Assembly: GCA_973895155.1 (NCBI GenBank)
Contig: OZ316898.1
Location: 4,216,001 to 4,280,000, forward strand
From: Marsupella aquatica
Taxonomy: Eukaryota; Marchantiophyta
Direction: 5' to 3'
Length of the DNA: 64,000 nucleotides
Program-made: the position numbers and the translations under genes
In this document: piece by piece, positions 55,231 through 64,000 of the stretch
How the letters are laid out: each line of letters starts with the position of its first letter
Numbering within the stretch: position 1 is the first letter of the stretch
The notes under the pieces: model-generated
The model's input: only the letters and a program-made list of their open reading frames with translations
The model's database searches: none
Told to the model about the DNA's origin: nothing

Positions 55231-57318
55231 ATGTCGCACACGATCCTCTCCAGCTCGGCCATTCGATTCTGGACGCAGTTCCTATCTACCGGAAGGCACT
55301 TGGCCGATTCATTGAAACACGCCAACCCGCGCCGATACGAGATCGAACGCGAATACGAGAGAGCCATCCGCCTAGCAGGACGACACCACTACGTCCTTAA
55401 CTTTGACTACCCATCTCAGAGCGAGCTTTACTGACCAGCTGAGGTATCTGGGTACTTCTTCAACGGAGACAAATATATCGGGTTCTGGGAAGCATTGCTT
55501 CGGCTTCCGGACGAGGTCTTCAATATCCCGGGTACAATCGACCTGCAGCGACATCACTTCGACCACATCCCTGCCCAGGTTCGGGCTGTCATTAACGGCG
55601 AGTCCAGTACCAACCGTTCGACAAGGGCGTCCGCACTCGCTTCGGAGAACTTCTACCAGCACCTACAGAGCTTCATGGGAACTCGGCCATCAACCAACAT
55701 GACCAACTCAGCCGGACCCGTACCCGTACCCGTACCCGTGCCCATGCAACCTCAGCTTCAGCTTCAGCCTCAGCCGCAGCCTAACCAAACCCCACCACCT
55801 ATCACCCAGCCAGCACAGGTACGCTCCGTCATCAACGCTGTGGATCTTAGCGATGACGACGAGGCTACCCCACCCTTGACCAGGCGGCCCAGAGGAACAA
55901 GCGCTCGGGGATCAGTGGACAACGGGTTCGTGATGAGGACCTGCCTCATGCCCGAGATAGCTGAGCGGCTGGAGTTCCAGAGGTACGCTCTCCACATGAT
56001 GGAACCTTGGGGGGAGATCTCCGCCGCCCAGGTCATCCAGGTCGAGAACTATCGACCTAGGAAATGGGCGTCGTACTTCGCTAAGAAATTCCATGAAGAG
56101 ACGGAGCGGCGAAGGAAGACGCTGTACATTGGCGGGAAAGCGTATTTCGCTAGCCACATCGAAATCATTCTTGAGTGGTACGCCCGGTTTGATCGACGAA
56201 CCCTTCCCCGCATCAACGTTACAAAGCTGGTCCCAGCTAGGTGGGTTTTTCCGGCATTGGAGAGACGGCCCCAACCCGAGGCCCGAAGTCCAGTGGACAC
56301 GCCAGCTTCACCCACCCCACCTCCACAAATAGCTGTAATCGTAACCGAGGAGGTGCCGGAGGGGTCCGTCGTCGCAACCGTTGATGCGACCCAACTAGCC
56401 GGGCTAAGTACAGAAGTTGGTACGGCAGAGGTCTTACCCGAACCTGGGTCTCCCAAGGACCCGCCGGTGGCAATTCCGGAGAACCGGACATCGCTGCAGG
56501 AGGACACTCCTGCCCCTTCCAACGTTATGTCCCCAGGGCTGGACGTCACTGCCCCGGCCCCTGCGCGTGTTGATGTCTGCCCGTGCCCAAATCCGGACAG
56601 GCACAACTTGGACCACCCGGAACTCTTCGTACAGGGTACGTTTCTGAACGGGCTTCTGGGAGATTTCTCTCATCAAATTGCCTGGGATACCGGGGAGTTC
56701 ATGGCCCGGAAGGTAGCCTGTTTCTTCAATCAGGAGTTGGTTGCCGCCGTAAAGGCAGGTCGGGCCCAGTCGGAGGCCCTTCAGAGGATAGAGCGGTACC
56801 GGGTGGAGTCCGTGTACCTAAAGAACGAAGTGGCGGCTCAAGAGGCTGAGCTTCTGCAACTACGACCCAAGGTTGCAGCCGCCGATGAGTTGTTAGCAAA
56901 GGCGTACGCTCTTACCGCCCTAGCCGAACAGGCCAAAGCTGGGAACGAGGCCGAGATTACATGACTCCGGAACCAGATTGACAGTTTGAAGAAACAAGCT
57001 GTCACCTGGCAGAAAGACCTGGAGGAGGCCAAGGAGCGAGCCCAGCGGGACACGATGGAGATAGCCACGCTGCAGGCCGAGATGGCGCGGCTCCAAACCG
57101 AGGCCGAGAAGCAGGACCAGCTGGCGAGTAAACTGATGAGCGACGCCCAGCAGCTGGAGGAGGCATGTCAGGAGGCAGCAGAGACGGACGCGGCGAGGCG
57201 AGAGAACGAATCTCTGCTGGACCAGGTCCAGCTCCTCAAAGCGGACAATGACAGGCTTCGAAGGCAGCGGGATGGCCGTTCCCATTCGGGCGGCTCTGGC
57301 AAGCGTGCCAGGCATTAG
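55231..57318 (+). pseudogene. LTR-encoded coiled-coil protein, copy B
   Basis: Best-preserved copy: 695 codons from ATG 55231 to TAG 57316, with only two in-frame stops, TGA at 55432 and TGA at 56962. Both fit CGA-to-TGA changes; copy A has Arg at both places. Order: N-terminal FWTQFL...YERAIRLAGRHHY block, RLPDEVFNIPGTIDLQRHHF, a Pro/Gln linker with repeated PVPVPVP, then directly NGFVMRTCLMPEIAERL, ENYRPRKWASYF, a second Pro-rich linker, CPCPNPDRHNLDHPELF, and a coiled coil from about residue 500 to a basic C-terminus. The approximately 170-codon central segment with the GRKRKEP patch and FGLP motif is deleted in frame. Confidence 0.82.
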
Positions 57319-60300
57319 CGGCGGAGTAGGAATAGATTAGGATTAGGATTGGCTTAGTCAGGCTCTTGGGACAGGCACCTGCCTTAGGTATAGCAGCGCT
57401 GCCCTGCTGTCCAGCCTGCGTAGATTAGGATCTTCTAATAAGACACAGCCGTTTTCCGGCTTGACTGTCAGCTTAGTTAGGACCTTGGTCAGCGGATCTT
57501 CGGCGGGAGGACGCCCCGTTCCTCGGCTCTTAGTATTTAGTGCACCCCTCGGTAGAGGCAAGGGGGGGGGTTTTTAGTTTCAGAGTCGGACATCCGCGGG
57601 ACATGCGGGGAGTCCCGACCTCTGGGAATGACAGAGTACCAAGGGGAGGGGGTAGGACTAAGCTCGTCGGGCGAGTGCGGAGCCGGGCTCCGTTGTAGTG
57701 TGCACCCTTGGCCTTGAACCTGTGCATTCCAGGGCTGTCGTGTCAACTAAGTGTACGCATATATTCCCTTTGTAGTAAAATCCTTTCCCATCATTTTTCC
57801 TTCGTGTAAATCGAGATTGTATGCATGTGTGCGCATATGTGTGTGGGTTTCTCGTATATGGGTGGCAGCGTCGGGCCGAACGCACTACCCGAGACGTGCA
57901 CAGGGTGCAACCTGCGGGTAAGTGGTTGCGAGCACGGGTTGAGGACCTGTATCATCGAATCCGGATCGAAGGCGGACAGCACGAAGGCTTAGAAGCCCTT
58001 AAGCCGGGGTCGATCCTGCTATCGACTAAGGTACGTTCTGGCGGCGGAACACAAACCATACCTAGGAGGTGTCTGTATTTAGCAGTATGCGCACTTAGCG
58101 CTAGTTTATGAGAATAAGGTGCATTACGTGCTTCCCTTCCTGCCCGAACCCTCAGATTTACGAGGGATGTGCCCGTCTAAGCTGAAGTCTGAGTTAAGGC
58201 CGAAGCCTACGACGTGACATATGGTAACCAACTCCTGATTGAAGAAGTAGGCTACCTTTCGAGCCATGAACTCCCCGGTGTCCCGGGCATCTGTTGGGAG
58301 AAATCTCCCAAAAGCCCCTTCAGAAATGTACCCAGTACGAAGAGTTTCGGGTGGTCCAGGTTATGCCCGTCCAGATTTGGGCACGGGCAGACGTCAACTT
58401 GCACAGGAGCTGGGGTAGTGACATCTAGCCCTAGGGATGTAGTGTTGGAAGGGGCTGGATTGTCCTCCTCCATCATTGTGCTGTCCTCTAGAATAGCCAC
58501 CGGTGGATCTTCTGGACCCACGGGCTCGGTCAAAGCCTCCACCGCCCCGACTTCTGCACTTGGCCCGGCCTGGTTGATCGCGTCTAAGGTTGCGATCATT
58601 GCCTCATCTAGTACCTCTTTGGCCACGGCTATGGCTACTTGTGGAGGTGGGGTGGATGAGGCCTGCGTGGCTGCCAGGCTTCGGGCCTTGGGTTGAGGCC
58701 GTCTCTCCAAGGCCGGGAAGACCCACTTAGTCGGAACCAACTTAGTTCCGTTGGCCCGGGGAAGGGTTTGTCGATCGAACCGGGCGTACCACTTGAGAAT
58801 GATCTCGATGTGGCTCGCAAAATATGCCTTCCTGCCGATGTACAGCGCCTTCCTTCGCCGTTCCATCTCTTCATGGAACTTCTTAGCAAAGTACGATGCC
58901 CACTTCCTAGGTCAATAGTTCTCGACCTGAATAACCTGGGCAGCGGAGATCTTGCCTCGGGGTTCTATGATGTGGAGGGCGTACCTCTGGAACTCCAGCC
59001 TCTCGGCTATCTCGGGGATGAGGCAGGTCCTCATCACGAACCCATTGTCCACTGACTCCTCGAAGGGAAAACTCGAGGATTGGTACTTGGCTCCTTTGCC
59101 CCTGGGAGCCCATGATTCGACTCGTTGATCTCCCTTGGGTAGCCCAAAGATCATCCTGAGCCGCTCCTTTGTGAGGGACATATTCCTCCCCTGTACCTGA
59201 GTTTGCTGACGGACGTCGTCATAATTCTTGACGAACTCCGTCATGTCCTCCCCGTAATACCTGCAGGTGTTCCAGGGGAGAGAGGCGAGGTGCTTGAACC
59301 CCTGAGTCTTCAAGTACACCGCCTGTTTGGGGTGGAGGATGTTCTTATGCACGTTCTCCCCCATGTGGTGCATTGTCACCTTGGCCGCAGCTACCATGGC
59401 CATGGTTAACCTGGATACAGCTGCGGGTTCCTTCCTCTTCTTTCCTCGAGACTGGCTCCCGTGATGGCTCAAAGAGGGTGACATCTCCCCATCCTCCCGA
59501 TCGGGTATGGGTAGTGCCACCGCCGTTAGTATTGGGGCCGGGGCGGCTACGGTCACCGTGTTGTCCACCGGAGCCACTACTCGGGTCCGGGCCTGGGGAG
59601 GGGGCGATGTAGTGTCGGCTCCCTGGGTGCTCGCTCCTCTGGGCCGCCTGAGCAGGGGTGGGGTATCCTCGTCGTCGTTGCTGAGGTCCATAGCGTTGAC
59701 GATGGATCGCACCTGTACAGGCGGGGCGACCAGCGGTGGGGATCGGGTAGGCTGAGGCGGAGCCTAAGCCTGAGCCGGTGTTGGTGCGAGTACGAGCATG
59801 GACTCGGCTGGGCCGGCACCGGTGGTTGACAATCTGGTTCCCATGAAGTTCTGCAGGTGCCGGTAGAGGTTTTCCGAAGCAAGTGTGGACGGCCTTGTCG
59901 ATCGGGTAGTGTTGAACTCGCTGTTGATGATGGCCTGGACCCGAGCGGGGATGTGGTTGAAGTGGTGCCGCTGTAAGTCAATCGTGCCCGGGATAGTGAA
60001 GACCGCGTCCGGAAGCCAAAGCAATGCCTCCCAGAAGCCGATGTATTTGGCCCCGCCAAAGAAGTACCCTGATATTTCTTTGGGTCGGTAAAGCTCGCTC
60101 TGGGATGGGTAATCAAAGTTAAGGAGATAGTGGTGGCGGCCTACTAGGTGGATGGCTCTCTCGTACTCGCATTCGATTTTGTATTGGCGCGGGTTGGAGT
60201 TTTAATGAGTCGGCCAAGTGCCCCCCGATAGACAGGAACTGCGTCCAAAATTGTATGGCCGAACTGGAAAGGATCGTGTGCAACATTTAGAGGAGATAGA

Positions 60301-60384
60301 AGATGACTAAGGATGGGCGAAAGAACTGGGGTCAAAGCTGGCGCATGGACTGAAGAACTGGTGCACTGCAAAGGATCGACCCCC

Positions 60385-60392
60385 TTTTTATA
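60385..60392 (-). promoter_or_regulatory. TATA box of LTR copy C/D
   Basis: TATAAAAA on the minus strand, followed by GGGGG as in copy A, about 100 bases before the ORF start at 60286. Confidence 0.7.
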
Positions 60393-61439
60393 CCCTGAGA
60401 GCTCGTCGGTCGCCCAACGCCTCCTCGTCGCTTATAGGCTGAGCCTTTCACGCTTGCAGTGTACTTGCCACTCCGCTAGTCCGGGTCAGCGCGTGTCAGT
60501 GCCGTCTCCCAGAGTTTGTTATACGGACCCGAGGGAGGGGGGCCCATTACATGCTCGCAACCGGGCGTGCGAATGGCGACCTGCCGCCAGCCCGAACATG
60601 AATGCCCCTTATTGACTAATGATTCCTACTCATAATGGCTACCTAAATACTGTCGTTATGCTAATAATTACGGCCTAAGATACCCCTAATGCGCGTGCTA
60701 AGCGTGGTTAGGCCAAATCACTCATTACCCAGGCGTCACAAAATGCCCAGCATCGACCGCAGGTGCCTCTCAGTGTATCTAAGGACCACCCATCCGGGTA
60801 GCCGTCACAAGAAGTGAGAGTAGATGGCAGCGTTGCATTCTTTCCAAATGCTAGAGCACAGTTCCATCACAAGGATCAACGGCCCAGGTCTTCTCTTCTG
60901 CAGACGGATAGCGTCGACAAGAGTCCTGGTCAGGAAGGCGAGGGCTGGGCGTCCCCAAACCAGCTGCTGGGCTTCCTTCCACCTCTCACAAACCTTGCTG
61001 CAACTGAGAAACATATGCTTAGTGTGCTTGCAACAAGATTTGCACTTACTGCAGGTTCCATCGCAAAATTTCCAGTGGATTCCACAGGAGTACGTACTCA
61101 GTTGTCCCTACCTCCTGTTGATCTTGGTGATGTCCATGGTCTCCGGTAGATTGCACTCTGTCCACACTTTATTGGGGAAGGTCCAGCCCTGATTCCTTCC
61201 TTTCCACCTCCACTGCCAACCTTCGCAGTCTTGCAGTTTGTTATCACTGAGGCCTGGGCATCATGATCTTAATTGGTTGTAGAAACTGGAGAATTTGGAC
61301 TGTCTATTGGGTCTGTTACTCCTAACTCTTGAATGAAGCTCTCCTTCATGAATCCATCCCCCCTGAGATGTCCATAAGTCAGCAATCTTCCTGATTCTAC
61401 GAGTGGCCATGTATCTTCTCAACGTCGCTTTCTAGATTG

Positions 61440-63393
61440 CTAAGTTGTGTTATCAATGCAAGGGATTTCATTGTCCTTTTCTCTTTTGTCATTTACTTCA
61501 GGTTTCCACTCATTGCTCCTTTCATGTATTTGTACTATTCACATTTTACAGAGATTGTTTATTCTTCTTTCCAACTAAATAAATTTATTTTTTCATGCTT
61601 TCAGTCCAAGCCTATTCAATTTGTTCCCTGTTTGGCTACAAATAAAAATATTTAAGAGCATATTTTGTTTGCCCTTCAGAATTTTTATCTTTTACGTTCA
61701 TATTTTGATGGCAGTTCTGTAGGTCCAATTGAAATACAAACATGTAGCCTGATCGAAGATGCATGTTAGGCACTTGAGGGGCAAACTCTTTGACTACCAG
61801 TGTATAGTTTCTAGCCCTGACTACCTGTTCTTTGAACATGAATAGACGGGAGGACAATAAATATATCACCAAAATATATACCCTACTCACATTCTTTGAA
61901 TGATAAAAAATAATCATGCATGTCATCATTTTAATAATCATCCATAACATATCAGACTCTTTTCTATGCATATCCTTCTTTCTATATATGCACATATGTT
62001 ATGGTGTGGGCATAGAACCCATTTTTTTAATACAAATAGAAATCATGACAAAAAGTATACATGATTATCATTTGACATACATCATAGTCATGTCATGAAT
62101 TTTGCATCCACATGATGAGCCATGGAGTTATAGTCTCTAAGAGACTTCATTCTAGAAGCCTAGGCCACAACTCTAGCTTATAATTGAAATTTTATAAGTT
62201 AGGTATAGTACCAACAGCTATTGTAGGCGCCAATGTGCCTAACCTGGAAATGGGGGCAATGCCAATGTTTGGGTAACAAGGAAATGGGGGCAAATAGGTG
62301 ATACTATATTCATTTTTGGTTAATCATTCTAAGATTCTTCTCAATTCAGTAGTTACATTAGATGATATTTATATTAATAATATATATATATATATTTCTA
62401 ATAAATATTAAATTATTATTTAATCTTATCATAAACAAATAACAAAAGTTGTACATGTAGGTTGCCTATTATAACAAGATAATGTTATATCTAAAATAAA
62501 TAATAACATCATCTTATAAGTAAAAAGTATTATCCAATAATAAATATAACAATTCTTATAATATTATTATATTCTACTTAAAAAATAGGGTTACATTTGT
62601 GAAACCTCACAAAAAGGGAACAATCAATCAAAACAGTTGAACTCAAAACCTATTGATCTCCACTCAAGTGAGTTACAGCACACCCTATTGTTTTTCTTGG
62701 GGCCCTTTCCCCTCTTTTCCTTCTTGGGTTGCTTTGCCTTTGGGATCATGTGTCCAGGGTTCTGCCTTTTTTGCCCTTGGGCAGTGTGATATATTGATCT
62801 CCACTCAACACTGCCTTTGTCAGAATAGCTCGCCAGCTTATTTAGAATAACTGTAATCTTTTGTAATAAGTTACCACTGTCTTACTACTGTTAGTATCAC
62901 ACTAAGTTATCCAAGGGCTCCCACAATGACAAAGGAAACTGACTGTGACTAAGTTTGGGGCACAATGATGGACTCTGCAAAACACTGTCTTTACATATGG
63001 GTCTCAAGCACCACTGTCAGGATGAGCCATATTTAATAACTCCGTAGAGGGAATGATTTGGTGTGCAGGGTGAGTGTACTGAGAGTTTAGTTGTCACTCT
63101 TCAATGTTGGAACAGTAATTAGATATAAATTATTCTTACCATCTTCTCTTTCAAAAGGTTACATTACCCACCTTGGCTAGAGAGGAAAAACTTAAAAATA
63201 CACTGGTGCAAACATTTTTAAACTTTGGCTTCTTCTGTCAAGGGTTTTTATATGTATTTCATTTCATTTTCAATTCATATTTGGGTGTTGAGTGTATTTC
63301 CGAGACGCAAAGGCCCTCTAATTATATTTCTCACACAGCCAAAACACACCAAAGCAGACCAACCGCAAAACGCGATCCTGCAGGCGAGAGACT
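61440..63393. other. AT-rich region, no gene seen
   Basis: Sequence right of the LINE; before the LINE inserted it would have been continuous with 52750. Very AT-rich at 62340-62600 with a TATATATATA run near 62380. An open stretch at 61995-61636 (minus) lacks any recognisable motif. GATCTCCACTCAA occurs twice (about 62653 and 62794). Confidence 0.4.
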
Positions 63394-63627
63394 CAATAGA
63401 GGGAGGTAACAAGACAACCCCTAGGAAGACCAAAGAACCAAAAAGCCCTTCCAATTTGCTTTGCAATAAAGAGTCAAAAGTGCCCCAGGTATATGTTGAA
63501 TGGACCCAAATAGAGGGAGGTAACAAAGGAACCCCCTAGGGAGACCAAATATCCAAAAAGCCATTCCGATCTGCTTTGTAATAAAATAGTCAAAAGTGCC
63601 CCAGGTATATGTTAAGTGGACCCCAAA
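63394..63627 (+). repeat. 116-bp direct duplication
   Basis: Two adjacent imperfect copies starting ATAGAGGGAGGTAACAA at 63394 and 63510 and ending around GTGCCCCAGGTATATGTT...GGACCC. Differences include AGACAACCCC/AGGAACCCCC and CAATTTGC/CGATCTGC. Not coding as far as I can see. Confidence 0.85.
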
Positions 63628-64000
63628 ATGAAAATGTGACCCCATAAATGATCCATACCGTTGATACCTGGAATCAAGTACCCGAAACCTCAACGATTGG
63701 TTGGGAGAAAACTTTTGCTTTGGGGTCCATCAGGCATATACGTCCAAGTGCCCCGCATCTTGTAAAACTACTCCTTTTCATTCATCCCAATTTGAGAAAA
63801 GTGGTCACCTGAACAGTCCGCCGCCAAATTCCTGCAAAGCCTGAAAAGGCACAAAGGCACAAAGTCACAAAGTCACAAAACACAATATGGTTTCCTGAGG
63901 GCGGGCAGGCCACGCCGGGTCCAACTGGACGGGCAGTTCAATAAACTTAATGATAACTACAATTCAGACTGATTGCTCTCGGGCTGTGCGGGCAGTCCGA
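63628..64000. other. End of window, no gene seen
   Basis: Non-coding by eye. A short 8-bp tandem (GGCACAAA twice, then GTCACAAA twice) is at about 63848-63880, and a GC-rich patch GAGGGCGGGCAGGCCACGCC is at about 63898. Confidence 0.4.

Larger units (their letters stand above)
54765..58219 (+). mobile_element. Solo LTR B (3455 bp) inserted into C/D
   Basis: Starts TGTGACGCTGCCGG, ends CTACGACGTGACA, and is flanked by perfect TATGG duplications (54760-54764 and 58220-58224). The two sides are contiguous parts of copy C/D on the opposite strand: the frame reads NQELV up to the break and continues VKAGRAQ-like beyond it. It is about 518 bp shorter than C/D because of an internal deletion in the ORF. 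No internal retroviral genes are attached. Confidence 0.93.
54187..60286 (-). pseudogene. LTR-encoded coiled-coil protein, copy C/D (split)
   Basis: Minus strand from ATG 60286 (ILSSSAIQFWTQFLS) to the stop at 54187, interrupted by LTR B between 58225 and 54760. The best-preserved stretch is 59712-58912 (266 codons), which holds GKKRKEPAAVS, NVHKNILHPKQ, MTEFVKNYDDVRQQT, RLRMIFGLPKG and NGFVMRTCLIPEIAERL. Next comes 58866-58252 up to FLKGLLGDFSQQ. The coiled-coil end continues at 54764 (HQLEEACQEATEETDAAKQE, RRQRDGRSHSDGSGKRTRH). Frameshifts lie near 60200 and 58900. This copy keeps the central FGLP block that copy B lacks. Confidence 0.75.
53308..60740 (-). mobile_element. Solo LTR C/D (minus), itself split by LTR B
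   Basis: The minus strand starts TGTGACGCC at 60740 and ends GGCGTGACA at 53308. It is flanked by a perfect 5-bp duplication AAATG (53303-53307 and 60741-60745). Removing copy B and one TATGG leaves about 3973 bp. Layout: TATA box at 60385-60392, ORF from 60286, 3' non-coding part with the GGCGGCGGAA box. No gag or pol is present between the ends, so this is a solo LTR of the same family as A and B. Confidence 0.9.
52763..61427 (-). mobile_element. 5'-truncated L1-like LINE, split by LTR C/D
   Basis: A minus-strand LINE 3' end about 1.2 kb long once the LTR insertions 53303-60740 are removed. It is bounded by a 12-bp duplication CTTTCTAGATTG (52751-52762 and 61428-61439). The 5' part encodes a zf-RVT region: LQDCEGWQWRWKGRNQGW, then CSKCKSCCKHTKHMFLSC and ERWKEAQQLVWG (about 61250-60880). 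The 3' part resembles plant L1 tails (GTTTTGTTGTTGTTTG, GGGGTGTTTTGGGGCTTTGT) and ends in an AT-rich tail at 52763-52793. Decayed and non-functional. Confidence 0.82.

Noticed and set aside
53308-60740. Copies B and C/D as a head-to-head inverted duplication
   Set aside because: The TATGG duplication around B and the continuity of the C/D reading frame across it show a nested insertion, not an inverted repeat.
61636-61995. 119-codon minus-strand ORF as a gene
   Set aside because: AT-rich, no recognisable domain, no splice or promoter context, and no relation to neighbouring elements.
1-64000. tRNA, rRNA and small RNA genes
   Set aside because: No cloverleaf with A/B boxes and no rRNA-like sequence was recognised; the only tRNA-related sequences are primer-binding sites. 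A covariance-model scan would be decisive.

Overview
The window is nuclear DNA of a land plant, almost certainly a large, repeat-rich vascular-plant genome. The evidence is Ty1/copia and Ty3/gypsy retrotransposons of plant type, an initiator-tRNA-Met type primer-binding site, an L1-like LINE with a zf-RVT tail, spliceosomal GT-AG introns and long AT-rich spacers. I cannot name the species. No ordinary single-copy host gene is complete here. Nearly everything is transposable elements nested in one another.

Layout. 1-6916: degenerate copia element on the plus strand (5' LTR cut by the window edge), with a 1.1-kb solo LTR in its reverse transcriptase (3796-4918, TSD GTCTT). 7805-8548 and 22262-23817: two separated remnants of a second, minus-strand copia element. 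Between them lie LTR copy A (8549-12077, plus) and a truncated gypsy element, 'gypsy 2' (12078-21453, minus). 24491-27027 and 42526-43681: the two halves of a minus-strand transposase-like gene, split by a very young full-length gypsy element, 'gypsy 1' (27028-42525, 15,498 bp, minus) with two 4637-bp LTRs. 45299-51833: a six-exon plus-strand gene, diverging from the transposase gene, whose product joins a ParB-like domain, a beta-class DNA-methyltransferase-like domain and an FCP1/NIF-type HAD phosphatase-like domain. 52763-61427: a 5'-truncated LINE (minus, 12-bp TSD) that was hit by solo LTR C/D (53308-60740, minus, TSD AAATG), itself hit by solo LTR B (54765-58219, plus, TSD TATGG). 61440-64000: AT-rich DNA with small tandem repeats.

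Two things stand out. First, the divergent pair (transposase-like gene plus ParB/methyltransferase-like/phosphatase-like gene) shares a 1.6-kb spacer holding 73-bp repeats with a palindromic core, and the second gene's introns carry many copies of a GC-rich perfect hairpin. I read the pair as one large DNA transposon with an unusual accessory protein, but its ends were not found. Second, two LTR families here (4.6 kb and 3.5-4.0 kb) each encode, inside the LTR and in the sense direction, a long protein with an FGLP-type plant-transposon motif, a basic nuclear-localisation-like patch and coiled coil. In the smaller family a clear TATA box precedes the ORF, so the ORF would lie at the 5' end of a genomic transcript.

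Most coding regions carry premature stops, mainly of types expected from cytosine deamination (CGA to TGA, CAG to TAG, TGG to TGA/TAG). All coordinates, splice sites and identities were read by eye without alignment software.
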